Source: Adiantum capillus-veneris
Taxonomy: Eukaryota; Streptophyta; Polypodiopsida; Polypodiales; Pteridaceae
DNA length: 64,000 nt
Assembly (NCBI GenBank): GCA_014529385.2
Contig: CM043958.1
Coordinates: forward strand, 152,613,293 to 152,677,292
Direction of reading: 5' to 3'
How positions within the stretch are numbered: position 1 is the stretch's first letter; each line of letters starts with the position of its first letter. A model generated the notes under the pieces. That model ran no database searches, was not told where the DNA came from, and worked only from the letters and a program-made list of their open reading frames with translations. The position numbers and the translations under genes are program-made. Shown piece by piece: positions 41,572 through 52,860 of this stretch.

Positions 41572-43541
41572 CTAGCTTTTCAAATCAACCACCACCACAC
41601 TAATGTTATCTTTGCTACCTTTGCTGTAAGCCAGCTTCACCAAAAGTGCTGCCACTGAAGCTGCTGCTGGGTCCTCTCCAGGAGAAAACGTTCTATTTTC
41701 CCGCTTTTTTCTAGCAACCACCAAGGCCCTCCTCGCGATATCACAAGCATAGTCATTGCTTAGGACATCCCATAGCCCATCACTTGCTAGTATTAAAACC
41801 TCATCCTCATCCTCCCTCTGTATGCACGTCACTTCTGGCTCTGAAATGACATATCGCTTCAAATACCGGTCACCTGTATTCACTCAAAATATCACAAAAG
41901 ACACTTTGCGTAAACAAACCAAAAGACAGGTCGATCAACAAACCTATTGCCCTAGACAATGCCAAAAACCCTCCTACTCTGTACCCATCCCAGCAGATAA
42001 CTCTTCCTCCTGCAGCTTCTATGCGGCTTGTTTCATCTTCCCTTTCCGGCTGGACAAAGCAACAAGAGTTGGCTCAATAAAATCCATAGCTATAGCTCGT
42101 GCCACTTACGAACAACAGAGATTGACAGAGACACGATTACCTTGTGATCTGTAGAGAGAGGCACAGCCTTCCCACCTCGAGAAAGGACCGCCCTTGAATC
42201 TCCACAATTTGCAATCACTATCTGGCGTGATCCCACAACAGCCACCACAGCCGTTGTACCAACATTCTCTGGGGCAATGGCATCTTCACAACAGGCACAG
42301 CCCCCTTCGACAGTTTCATCATCGCATATCCCGTTTGGGCACACCCCTCCAACCTCCTTGTCAATCTTTGAAAAACAATCATTCAATGTTTTATTCCATC
42401 TATTATTCCAACCCAGATCAAGATCTTCATGACTGCTTTCCACTTTATCCAGCATACTAAGTTCCTCTGAAAGGAGTACATGAAGCCTTTCCTTGCAGTA
42501 AGCGGATGCCTAAAGCAAAACCAAAGTATTAAAATGCATGCACCAGGATTATTATGAAGATCAAAGACTGAAACTGTAGCTTCAACTTGCCTGAGCACCT
42601 CCATGACCATCATAGATACCAAAAAAATGCAAGTCAGATGTTGTTGGCTTTGCAGGCTCTCTGTCACAGCAGCACATTCCCATCATACCACAAGGAAGTG
42701 CAGTAAAAGATGGAACAACTGAGGCTGTATCTTCCATCTCTCTGCGCCTGCCACAGGCGAGCACCTTACTGCCGAGAGGACACTGCCTTGCTGCTAGGCA
42801 ATGCTGGGCTTGGTGAGACATGCCAGCTCCCTGTGAGACAAGTCCTCCCTCTATTCGCAAGGCTTCCATAGGAGTATCCACTAAGGTAGAAGAAGAAGTA
42901 CTGGGGTGGCTGTTGATGAGATCTTTAAAGGCAGAAGGACATTCAGCTGCTACCTCCATGGTAACATTGACAACAGAGGACTCCTGTACAGTTCCCCCTG
43001 CTGCTGTGCTCAACTCCCTTACCTTTTCCTCCTGTTTGTGTTGCAGCATTTCGACACACATAGGCTGCAATGAAATGGAGTCCTGCTCACTAAGTCGAGG
43101 CTTGGCAGATGAATCATTTGACAACCCAGTACCATCATTACTCTTACAGAACTCACTTTTGATCAAGCTAGAAGTCTTGGTGATATTTACAATGCAGTTT
43201 TCTAGGGCATTGTAAAACCCTTCAAGGGGATAGGACTGCGATCTAACCAATCCATTGCTCCTCAAAACATCACCAGGAGTAGAAAGGCAATCCTCTCTAA
43301 CTTCATCCAAAAAGTAGCTGGAAAGTAAGCTCCCTTCCATACCTGAATGTGCTCTAAGAAGAGGAGGCACATGCTCCTTTGTTTCTGCATATGCATAAAA
43401 GCTCGAACTTACAGGACGAGAGCGCTTGTGAATGCCATGATGAGCACGACTGGACCATGAAAACTGCTTCAAATAACTTTGAAATGATGCTGTCTCGTAA
43501 GATAGGGGCACTGCCCTGTCATCAGACAAGAATGAGTCCAT
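41572..43541 (-). CDS. PP2C-type protein phosphatase, clade A (ABI1/HAB1-like), four exons
   Basis: A Ser/Thr phosphatase that in this clade represses abscisic-acid signalling by dephosphorylating SnRK2 kinases, and is itself held by PYR/PYL receptors. Coding exons (minus strand): 43541-42591, 42509-42141, 42049-41944 and 41873-41572. Together they give 1728 nt, 575 residues, with consistent phases. Introns are 81, 91 and 70 bp; the first is GC-AG, the others GT-AG. Residues 1-250 are a long non-conserved N-terminal part. The catalytic domain has 'GRRREMED' (264), 'YDGHGG' (Asp311), '[10 protein letters not shown]', '[13 protein letters not shown]', Trp460 in 'VICWDG' (position of the ABA-lock Trp of ABI1/HAB1), 'LASDGLWDV' (Asp507) and 'KGSKDNIS' (Asp564). 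All metal ligands are kept. An in-frame TAG upstream with no ATG between supports the start. Clade A placement is by motif, not phylogeny. Confidence 0.92.
42510..42590 (-). other. First intron of PP2C gene, GC-AG type
   Basis: The donor reads CAG|GCAAGT and the acceptor TTTGCTTTAG|GC. Only this junction joins 'DGHGGAQ' to 'ASAYCKERL' in frame; the nearby GT (three bases into the intron) would shift the frame. The donor matches the strong consensus of GC-AG introns. Confidence 0.85.
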
Positions 43542-43614
43542 GTGGACCTCTCTTATCTCCTGGCAAAAGGTTTTTGCACAGACTCTTAAGAGTGAGCCCT
43601 ACCTTAATCAGCAT
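43522..43614 (-). promoter_or_regulatory. Upstream ORF overlapping the PP2C start codon
   Basis: An ATG at 43614 opens a 30-codon frame (starting 'MLIKVGLTLKSLC') that passes out of frame through the PP2C ATG at 43541 and stops 17 bases inside the coding sequence. If transcribed, it would compete with the main start, and PP2C translation would rely on leaky scanning. The uORF ATG has a weak context (T at -3, C at +4); the main ATG has G at +4. Confidence 0.6.
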
Positions 43615-43637
43615 GAAATGTTCCTACCCCTGCTTGA

Positions 43638-43655
43638 TTATCTGTCCACTTGCAT
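43638..43655 (-). promoter_or_regulatory. Short upstream ORF in the PP2C leader
   Basis: ATG plus four codons and a stop (M-Q-V-D-R). It follows CCTTTCTGCAG, a strong-looking 3' splice site, so the leader may contain an intron ending at about 43656. Confidence 0.45.
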
Positions 43656-43984
43656 CTGCAGAAAGGCGTCAAATAATCCTGCTACAAGCCATCCTCAGTT
43701 TATTGCAAGGCAAGCTTGGCCTACCTCATAAATACAGAGAATTTCTATGCTACACTTCAGAGCGTTTCAGCAAACTGTAAGTACTACCTATGAGTGCAGG
43801 AATCAATCGGACCTACCAAAATGCCCTAAACAGTACCTATTTCTTGCCATGAAAGGAAACTGCCCAGAACCTCAACCACTAGCTGCTCCATTCGAGGGAA
43901 GAGTGGCAGAGACCTTTTAGCGCCTCAGAGCTCTTCGCAAAGACCTTTCGTCGCGAGCAGATGCCCTCTCCTATGCTAACGACG

Positions 43985-43985
43985 C

Positions 43986-44024
<39 letters not shown>
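43985..44024. repeat. Compound (CT)n(CA)n microsatellite upstream of PP2C
   Basis: CT tract passing directly into a CA tract, the same order as at 4072 and 21193. Confidence 0.95.
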
Positions 44025-44281
44025 TCAAAAAGGCTCTCTGCCACACTCTGTCATTTTAGCCCACGCGTCCAAGGCCGCCTCTCCCAGAGCAGAGAGAGAG
44101 AGAGAGAGGAGAGAGAGAAGCAGACTCCTAAACACTGTACGCTTCTTTATGGTTGCGGCCTTTACTTTGTCTCCATTGCTTCATTATAGGTAGACGAGGC
44201 CAGGGCGATTCGAGGGGCCACCTCTCCCAATCTCAAGGTGAAGTTTGAACTGGTATGCTTTTATCTTGGAAAGTTTGTATG

Positions 44282-44283
<2 letters not shown>

Positions 44284-44324
<41 letters not shown>

Positions 44325-44340
44325 CACACACACACACACA
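44284..44340. repeat. Compound (GA)n(CA)n microsatellite
   Basis: GA units to about 44320, then CA units. Confidence 0.95.
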
Positions 44341-45338
44341 TGTAGAGAGAGGAAGATGGAACTTGTCGAGTGTAATAAGGAAGTAAGACAACGACAATTC
44401 TTGTTTTAGGTATAGAGGCAAGCAGGACGTTTACTTAATGGGAATACATGAGCTGTGATCACACACGCCATATTTATGAAACAATGTAGAGTGTACATGT
44501 ACAAGAGTCTGCTGAAATTTATACTTGTTCAGCTGCATGAGACTAAAGAAACCATCCATCTTGACAAGAACGCAAGGATGCAAGCATACAAATGAAAGAC
44601 GAGTAGTATGATTCATGAGAATGACGTTGTTGCACAAGTTTGGCAAATCATTATGTTGTTGCTGACTACATCACAACCTTATTTCCAGTTTTGTGATAGC
44701 TTGTCTATTTCAAAACACGAAGAGGCTACTGCTTGCAATGCCTTCCTTCGTTTGTTTGTTGTTCGTTCTTTCGCTATGCATATTCTTCTTTTTTGAGTTT
44801 TGGGGAGGCAAGCTTCATTCATCTTACATCAAGATAATAATCCTTTAGGAGAGTTTCGCATCTTGTTCTACAAGCCGCTCTTATGAATGAGTGTTTTTTT
44901 TGTGTTGTACATTTGTTGTTTGTAGCTCGAGTCACCATGTCATCATTCAACATGCTTGTGCCCAAAGATCGAAATCAAAAAAGAAAGCAAAAAAAAATCA
45001 TGAAAATCCAATGAATACATGGGAAACACGACCATACGCAAGTATGGCTGGGAGGTGACACTGTCCTCACCCATATATATAAAACGTAGGGATGTGCCTT
45101 TACCCCGTCTATCCTTTTTTGTACCCCGATATCGGAGTTGCAATATCCTCATCTCTTGTGTCAGAGGATGTCCTTTTTGGTCAAATCTCATCCAATGCAA
45201 GACAACTCAAGCTATGTTGATTTTATTTTTGCTTTTCTATTTTGATGGATGGCAAGTATGTTTGCAGCGATTAAAGACATTGTTATTGACTTCGTCTCAG
45301 CTAACACAACCTGTTTGAACACTATGAAGGAGGCACTC

Positions 45339-46183
45339 TGTCATAAAATATAATACCTAACTAACCCAAATGATTTTCTCATATTAAACTGATCATTTGA
45401 TGTGGGAGAATAAACGGGAACAAGAGTTAGAATATAGACATGTGCTTAAGTCAATGGGTCCAAATGAGAAATGGTTTGTCATAGAGCAATGCTAGCTAAT
45501 GGAGCTTGAAAGACCTTAGGTTTAGCTTCATTAAAGACCTCCAAAGGTTAGTGTTAAAAGTCCTTAGACCTAGGATCTTAGGCAAGCTAGGGCTGAGCTT
45601 GAGGTGGGAACCCGGCCCAAGCTTGAGGTGCTTGTAGTGCTTGTTGACTAAGGTGCTTGTCGTGCTTTCTGACTAAGGTTCTTGACGGGCTTCATGACTA
45701 AGGTGCTCAAGGGGTGAGGTGTTCCAAAGTCAACATGATCCCTACAAGCAAGGGGACGAGCCCTAAAGCTAGGGGCATGAGAGAAAACACACACACACTC
45801 ACACACTCAAGGCAAGCCCAAGACCTAAGAGGCAACAAGGACACATGTCAAGTGTTGCCCTCATGTAGTGCCTAAAGCCTATTGGTTGACCTCTAAAGGG
45901 GTCCAATGAGAATTTAGTTTATTTAATTATTGTTTAAGAATTTTTGAAGCCCTCTCTCTCAAAGGGGAAAGGAGGACACTTGTCCAAATGCTACCATGTT
46001 TGTTTGATATGTCTAATAGATGTGATTGGCTAGTCTAGACAAGGTCCAATCAACTTCAAGCTTGAGCTAGGAAGAGGGGTCGATCCAAGCAAGGAGGGGG
46101 GTAGCTTGACCATATACTCTCTCTCACACTCACACACACACACTCATTCTCATGGTGTGTTGAGAAAGAACTCCATCTCCTTG
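45339..46183 (+). mobile_element. Truncated LTR-A copy
   Basis: Begins TGTCATAAAATATAATACC and shares 'AATGATTTTCTCAT' and 'TTAAACTGATCATTT' with the start of the solo LTR at 6125. It is collinear with LTR-A to the CA microsatellite near 46135, then switches at about 46184 to another repeat. It preserves the part (45339-45857) that is missing from the element 2 LTR. Confidence 0.82.
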
Positions 46184-46729
46184 CCTACCCAAGTTACTCG
46201 CCCTAATTTAACTTGCAAGTTTCCCTTTCTAACCTGGGCTCTACTAGAGTCGTCATTGATTGCATCAAAGCCTGACATGCACACCATCTCCCCTTGTATT
46301 TTGCCTCGTTGTTTGCAATAAGCATGCACTCCACCTGTTGCTTTGACCATCGGGTCCCACCCCAATTGTGCTTTTCGCGCACTGTAACTAATGCTCCACA
46401 AGATCTACAGCATTGTCTCAACTCTCCATGTATTACTTATGTTGCCAATTTAGCAACCAACTCAAAGCCTTGCGTGCAGCCGACCTTGACTCCCAACATG
46501 CATGTAATTGTTTTGACTAGATTACTTTCTAGTTGCCCAACATAATCTCTTGTGTACTCTATGCCACGTGTAGTCCATGGCTAGCTTGCACCTACCATGT
46601 CTAACCATCTCTTAAATGGTGTGTCCTTTTTGCCACATCATATTCTTGAAAGGCTTTGTGGTCCTTGTTCCCATTACAACATCTAGTGACACATTTCTAC
46701 TTGGTAAGGCTAATTTTTCACCTTGCTTG
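46184..46729. repeat. Fragment of the unit A internal region
   Basis: Collinear with about 1435-1980 and with 57130-57670 ('AGTTACTCGCCCTAATTTAA', 'GGTAAGGCTAATTTTTCACC'). The minus strand has a 72-83 codon frame with no recognised domain that is seen in several copies, so it may once have coded. Confidence 0.7.
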
Positions 46730-46975
46730 TGTGAGTGCGCGAATGCGGTGCGTGTGCGGAGAGTGAGAAGGAGAGAGAGGGAGAGAGAGAGAGAGAGAAC
46801 GGCACAGGATGTGGGTGGAGCTCCTAAATCTCAGTGTGTAAGCACCATGTGAGAATGTGAGTGAGAGCTCCTTATTCTTTGTATGTATAAAGAATAAGGA
46901 GATAAATGTGGGCAGCCGGACACTGGCCGGCGGACACGGGCAAAGCACGGTGAGGTACACCACCTTTACCTAACA
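46730..46975 (-). mobile_element. Ty1/copia LTR
   Basis: On the minus strand 'TTAGTGGGAGAA' (a typical copia polypurine tract) is followed by TGTTAGGTAAAGG, and the block ends CACTCACA: 246 bp with TG...CA ends. It is the 3' LTR of the copia relic to its right and contains a GA tract and 'CTTATTCTTTATACATACA', a possible TATA region. It sits inside the unit A fragment right after 'ACCTTGCTTG'. Confidence 0.8.
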
Positions 46976-48387
46976 TTCTCCCACTAAAGGCTGTGTGCTG
47001 ATAAGTGGCGAGAAGACTAACCTACAACTAGTATATACAAGAGGTGAGAGAAGACGACTCTCAACCTATGCCCACTGGCTCACTCCAAACATGCTCTAGT
47101 GTAGATGCAACATGCATAGCACTAGGGCTAGAGCTATGATGACACTCATGATGCAGGTATCGAGTGACGACCTGCATGGCTCCACAATGCACAATGCCAG
47201 TGTCAGTCATCGCACGACTAACAACTCCCACTGCAAATGCACCAACCGCATAAGCAAGATCAGGTCTCGAAACCAAAAGGTCAGACATGAGAGACCCGAA
47301 AGCCGACGAAACATGCACTATGTGTGCCAACCTATCCCTGTCAGCAACCTCAGTGCCACATACATCCTCATCAGGAACCACCTGACTATGCATCACCATG
47401 TCAGTATCATCTGGCAAAGGCATGTTCACTGAGAATGACTGCAAAACCAAAAAATCAGCACCACTGCAATCACACACAGCTGTTTGAAGGACACTGTCGC
47501 CCTCAAACGTATCAAACGCATCATAGAATAATGCATCGGTCTCCGGCGCAACTGATGTCACCTCAACTGATGACTGGCAACGTTGTGCATCCCCAGAGAT
47601 ACCATTGTCTGCGTGAACATCACCACAAGACAAATACACAACCTGCTCTCCATGCAGCACATCCGCAAAAGAGACACGCCTCGTCTCTCGCTCCAAACAT
47701 GGCTGCAAATACACAGAGACTACACCGCCTCATGTGTCAGAAATATGCAAAGGGTATACCAGACCACTCCTAGCACCTCTGGCTATCACTAGTGATCCCC
47801 TATGCATCTGAAATGACCGCTCTCCAAGCAGTACACAATCTCCACTACTCTGCAACAACTGATGCACTGAAATGAGACTCTGACTGAGTCCTAGTATACC
47901 AGACCACTCCTAGCACCTCTGGCTATCACTAGTGATCCCCTATGCATCTGAAATGACCGCTCTCCAAGCAGTACACAATCTCCACTACTCTGCAACAACT
48001 GACGCACTGAAATGAGACTCTGACTGAGTCCTGGTACATAACGTACATCTTGTAGTGTAAGCAATGCACCGCTAGGCAAGGACATACATACATCTCCAGC
48101 ACCCTCTATGTCATATGCTGAACCATCAGCAAACTGCACACAACCAAGTCTCCCACTAGAGAAAGAGCAAAACAAATCACGACGTGGTGTCACATGAAAA
48201 ACTGCATGCTCGTCTAGTAGAAAACGCGTAGATAATGTGCTATCCCAAGACACAAAGTAGTCTGAAGGCAAGCTAGACTCAAAAGTGACATGCCCGTCAC
48301 ATGCATACTCTCTAGCATATGTCCTCATAGTAGCAGCATGCATCTGCCTCTTCCGTTGCCTCATACGCCTGAAGCAACGACGCCTAT
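46976..48387 (-). pseudogene. Internally deleted Ty1/copia gag-pol relic
   Basis: Minus strand 47891-48442 holds the protease and pre-integrase part: 'FHVTPRRDLFCSFSSGRLG' and 'LQDVRYVPGLSQSLISVRQL' fit the copia protease, but the catalytic D-S-G is replaced (L-D-E-H). 47061-47714 ends with 'SRPDLAYAVGAFAVGVVSRA', the copia RT C-terminal 'TRPDIxFAVxxxSRxM' block. Integrase and most of RT are missing. The upstream end stops abruptly at 48388, the edge of the inverted repeat. The 3' LTR is at 46730-46975. Confidence 0.82.
47754..48033. repeat. 140-bp tandem duplication within copia protease region
   Basis: The block starting 'AGACCACTCCTAGCACC' at 47761 repeats at 47901 with only about two base differences (for example GATGCACTG against GACGCACTG). 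It lies in the coding part of the copia relic, so it arose after or during decay. It adds a near-exact repeat of 'GERSFQMHRGSLVIARGA'. Confidence 0.92.
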
Positions 48388-48916
48388 CCAAGTGCACACA
48401 AACACGCACACCAATTTTGAAAGAAATGATTTTTGCTTCCAATCCTCTCTAAAAAAATTAAGAGACTAAGCATTCATTTGAAAGCTAGTTCAAATGGCTA
48501 AATGCACACACAATCACTAATTGTAGCAAGATTTTTGATTTTCTAATGCAATCAAGCAAAATCCACCCCAAAATCGGAACTATTCAAAACAGTGAACAAA
48601 GTTGATCTTATTGATGAACAAAAATACTTAATCACTCCTCTCAAGAATGTGTGGATGTATGCAATTAATACAATTTCATGTTCTTAATGAATCTTTTGGG
48701 TAATGGTTCTAAACTCCTACACCTCCCATCACAAATTGGCTTCAAAAAGCAAAATATGTAATTAGTTTGATTATGTAGATACAAAGGGGTGTTGAATTAG
48801 CGATTGCAATGGCCAAGAAGATTTGTCAATGAAATCTAGCATAGAGAATTCCTAGGATCTAATTAGATTGAGAAGTGCTAATCTAGCTAATGACTTTGAT
48901 ACCAAATTAAGTTGTG

Positions 48917-49254
48917 TTGGGTACTTAGTGTTTTTTCATAACTTACACATAGTTATGTATACATAATCTAGTGACTCATTGAGGGCTCAATATACAAAGG
49001 AGATGTTGAAAAATAGACTTTATTTATGATGCAAAAGTTGTACAACAAATGTCTGTTTTGTAGAGCTAGATGCGATCTCCAGATAAGAACAAAGAGACAT
49101 CATAATATTCTTATATACCACATGGGATGTTGACTAGATTCATGTATCTTTCACATGGGCTTGCACACATGGCTAGGAAGATGAATGGATAGAAGATTCA
49201 CACATGAGTTGAAGGTGCTACAAAGCTCACACTCTGTATAGTATCATTACCTTT
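48917..49254 (-). mobile_element. LTR-like block (unit A type) in left arm, first copy
   Basis: Reverse-complement counterpart of 62086-62423, with the primer-binding-like site (GCTTTGATACCAAATT side) just below it near 48907. Confidence 0.5.
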
Positions 49255-49499
49255 TATGGCTTTGGAGACACCAATTACTTGGCCACAGATTTGTGCTCCA
49301 CAATGATCACCAAAGCATAAAAATGGATTCTAACCCAAGCTGACCTCAACATGAGGCAAAGGATATGGAGGTCACTTGAAAGAATACGATTTTGAGAGCA
49401 AGTACAGAAAAGGGAAAGATAATTTAGTGGCCAATATCCTAGGTAGGAAATCCTTTCTTGGGATTGTCTCCATGCCAAAAGCAAACCTCTAGCCAACTC

Positions 49500-49830
49500 G
49501 CAATGGATATGGAAGGTCACACATGGCTATGAACGGTGTGCGTAACGTGCCCAGAGAGAGAGAATCACTGCTTCGTAGACAGGGAGCCACTGAGATAGAG
49601 TGGCCATGGGAAAGCAGCATGGAGGTGAACGAAGTCGCCATGACTGAGGAGAACCAGGGGTGTGCGTAAACAAGCCGAGCGAGCACAAGAGAAGAAAGCT
49701 TCACTACTGTTTTGTAGACAGGGACCCGCACACACACACACACACACACACAGAGTGGCCATCGAAGACCTGCGTGGAGATGAACTGAGAATTTTAAAGA
49801 ATCTTTGAGTTTTAGAACACCTTTTTTTTT
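49500..49830 (-). repeat. Inserted block with a ~150-bp internal duplication (left arm)
   Basis: Interrupts the unit A text between 'AGCCAACTCGCAATGGATAT' and 'TTTTGCTTCCAATC'. On the minus strand 'CATGGCCACTCT', 'CCCTGTCTAC' and 'ACGCACACCC' occur twice about 150 bases apart, one copy expanded by a CA/GT microsatellite. The right arm has the same block at 61510-61830. Confidence 0.75.
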
Positions 49831-50324
49831 TTTTTTGCTTCCAATCATCTCTAAAAAAAATAGAGACTAAAGCATTCATTTGAAAGCTAGTTTAAATGGC
49901 TAAACCCACACACAATCACTAATTGCAGAAAGATTTTTGATTTTCTAATGCAATCAAGCAAAATCCACCCCAAAATTGGAAGTATTCAAAAAAGTGAACA
50001 AAGTTGATCTTATTGATGAACAAAAAAAATACTTAATCGCTCTCTCAAGAACGTGTGGATGTATGCAATTAATATAATCTCATGTTCTTAATCATTCTTT
50101 TGGGTAATGGTTCTAAATTCCTACACCTCCCATCACAAATTGGCTTCAAAAGCAGGCAATATGTAATGTAATTTGATTATGTAGATACAAAGGTGGTGTT
50201 GAATTAGCGATTGCAATGGCCAAGAAGATTTGTCAATGAAATCTAGCATAGAGAATTCCTAGGATCTAATTGGATTGCAAAGTGCTAATCTAGCTAAAGG
50301 CTTTGATACCAAATTAAGTTGTGT

Positions 50325-50600
50325 TGGGTACACTGTTTTTTTTTCTAACTTACACATAGTTAATGTATACATAATCTAGTGACTCATTGAGAGCTCAATA
50401 TACAAAGGAGATGGTTGAAAAATAGACTTGATTTATGATGCAAAAAGTTGTACAACAAATGTCTCTTTGTAGAGCTAGATGCGATCTCCAGATAAGAACA
50501 AAGTGACATCATAATATTCTTATGGGATGTTGACTAGGATTCATATATCTTTCACATGGGCTTTGCACACATGGCTAGGATGATGATAGTTGGCCACAAA
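50325..50600 (-). mobile_element. LTR-like block (unit A type) in left arm, second copy, 5' truncated
   Basis: Counterpart of 60740-61015. It lacks the first ~60 bases of the block. The rest is collinear with 3240-3485. Confidence 0.45.
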
Positions 50601-50919
50601 TTTGTGCTCAACAATGATCACCAAAGCAAAAAAAATGGATTCTCACCCAGGCTGGCCTCAACATGAGACAAAGGATATGGAGGTTACTTTGAAGAATACA
50701 ATTTTGAGAGCAAGTACATAAAAGGGCAAGATAATTTAGTGGCCAATATCCTAGGTAGGAAATCCTTTCTTGGGATTGTCTCCATGCCAAGCAAACCTCT
50801 AGCCAACTCCCAATGGATGAATTCTTACAATGGATCATCCAAATTATGTCCTCATAAAGATGTTCAAAAAAGGAGAAGAGAATTTTACCTGGGTATTATT
50901 ATCAATCTTGGATGAATGC

Positions 50920-51123
50920 CTACTTAACCGATGTTAAATTTATCTTTCCAATCGCAAGGAGATCATACAGTTTTATTTTCAATGCAATCTTGGAATTCGT
51001 GGCAATAACTCCAAAATGCGTCTCTAAGGTGATCCATGTGTTGTAAGCAATGGTGCAATTGTCATGATATTGCATAAATTTATCATCATGGAGTGAAGTA
51101 AACAAGTCATCGAGCTTGCTCAT
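50920..51123 (-). pseudogene. Ty1/copia gag-like fragment, left arm
   Basis: Open for 67 codons ('MSKLDDLFTSLHDDKFMQYH', 'YNTWITLETHFGV', 'KIKLYDLLAIGKI'), identical in protein to the right-arm copy at 60213-60416. It is only a fragment of a gag protein, with no zinc knuckle. Assignment to copia gag is tentative. Confidence 0.4.
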
Positions 51124-51265
51124 CTTTAGTTGTATATTGTATCAAGCATTGCCTTCTTTGTACTCTCACCCCTCAACAATAGACCACATTGGCTTTTGCA
51201 TTAAGTAAACCTTTTTTTTTTCAAGTGTGAAATCCTTGGCTATTGAATTGTGAATATTTTTATCT

Positions 51266-51300
51266 CCCCCCCCCCCCCCCCCCCCCCCCCCCCGCCCGCC
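51266..51300. repeat. C-rich homopolymer run
   Basis: More than 25 consecutive C, then CCCGCCCGCC. The right arm has the matching G run at 60040-60068. Confidence 0.95.
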
Positions 51301-52662
51301 CCAATGACGGTGACCATTTGCATGCAGAGAGAGATAGAGAGGAAGGTCTTACCAATTTGATTGGCATAATCTAATTCTAATGTGCAAGTTACATCAATCT
51401 AAAATTATCACCATGTGTGATAGATATAGCATATATTATTTGAAATTTCAAGAAACTTACAATGGTAAACACTTATTTGAAGCTCTTATTGCTTGATGTT
51501 CAACATTTATCCCCTTTTTGGTCGCTATAAAGAATTCACACTCAAATATTTGATGTCTTTGATCAATGGTAGTCTTTGAATGGGCGCTTGGACTAAGTGC
51601 TTAAGTGTTGTTTTATGAGGAAGTGGAAAGTTTCATTTTGGAAAGGAGGGCCTTGATGATATTCTTATAATGGCAACAAGCGAGGTGGAAAATTAGCCTT
51701 ACCAAGTAGAAACGTGTCATTAGATGTAGTAATAGGAACAAGGACCGCAAAGACTTTTAAAAATATGATGTGACAAAAAGGACACACCATTTAAGAGTTT
51801 GGTTAGACATGGCAGGTGCAAGCAAGCATGGAATGCACGTGAAATAGAGTACACAGAGATTATGTTGAGCAACTAGCAGATAATCTAGCCAAAACAAATA
51901 CGTGTGTGTTGGGAGTCAAGGTCGCTGAACGTAAGGCTTTGAGATGGTTACAAAATTCGTAGCATAAGCAATACATGGAGAGTTGAGACAACGTTATAAG
52001 ATATTGTGGAGCAAGAGTTACAGTGCGGAAAAAGCACAATTGGGGTGGGCACCCAATGATCAAAGCAACAGGTGTAGTGCGTGCTTATTGCAAACAGCGA
52101 GGCCAAATACAAGGGGAGATGGTGTGGTGTGCATGTCAACATTTGATGCAATCAATTATGACTCTAGTGGAGCCCAGTTTAGAGACGAAAACTTACAACT
52201 TAAATTAGGGTGAGTAACTTGGTAAGGATACGTAGTAGCAATAGTCGATAAATCAGATGTGTCAAGCTATGCTCCTATCACCAAAGTGTCTAAGTGCACA
52301 CAAACATGCACAGCAATTTTGAAAGAAATGATTTTTGCTTCCAATCATCTCTAAAAAAATAGAGACTAAAAGCATTCATTTGAACGCTAGTTCAAATGCC
52401 TAAACCCACACACAATCACTAATTCCAGCAAGATTTTGATTATCTAATGCAATCAAGCAAAATCCACCCCAAAATTGGAACTATTCAAAAAAGTGAACAA
52501 AGTTGATCTTATTGATGAACAAAAAAATACTTAATTGCTCTCTCAAGCAGTTAATAAAATCCACCCCAAAATTGAAAGTATTCAAAAAAGTGAACAAAAA
52601 TTGATCTTATTAATGAGTAAAAAATACTTAATCGCTCTCACAAGAACTTGTAGGCAAAGGAT

Positions 52663-52860
52663 ATGGAGGTCACTTTGAAAGAAAACAATTTTGAGAGCAA
52701 GTACATAAAAGGGAAAGATAATTCAGTGGCCAATATCCTAGGTAGGAAAATCCTTATTTGGGATTGTCTCCATGCCAAGCAAACCTCAAGCCAACTCCCA
52801 ATGGATGATTCTAGCAATGGATCATCCAAATTATGTCCTCAAAAAGATGTTTAAAAAGGA
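52663..52860 (+). pseudogene. Ty3/gypsy RNase H relic, left arm inner copy
   Basis: Open for 63 codons: 'MEVTLKENNFESKYIKGKDN' then 'SVANILGRKI', the C-terminal end of a Ty3 RNase H. Paralogues at 58488-58679 (minus, 63 codons) and in each unit A copy. Only about a third of the domain remains. Confidence 0.6.

Larger units (their letters stand above)
43656..45338. other. Upstream region of the PP2C gene, with microsatellites
   Basis: No gene recognised. It contains a CT/CA tract (43985-44024), GA-rich DNA (44092-44120) and a GA/CA tract (44284-44340). In the minus-strand sense of the PP2C gene these are GA/CT-rich tracts about 450-800 bases upstream of the ATG, a common composition for plant leaders and core promoters. 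A transcription start cannot be placed. Confidence 0.5.

Noticed and set aside
42820-43215. 131-codon plus-strand frame over PP2C exon 1
   Set aside because: Shadow of the real coding strand, which has the full phosphatase motifs.
47324-47773. 149-codon plus-strand frame
   Set aside because: Lies antisense to the copia relic, whose minus strand shows RT and protease motifs.
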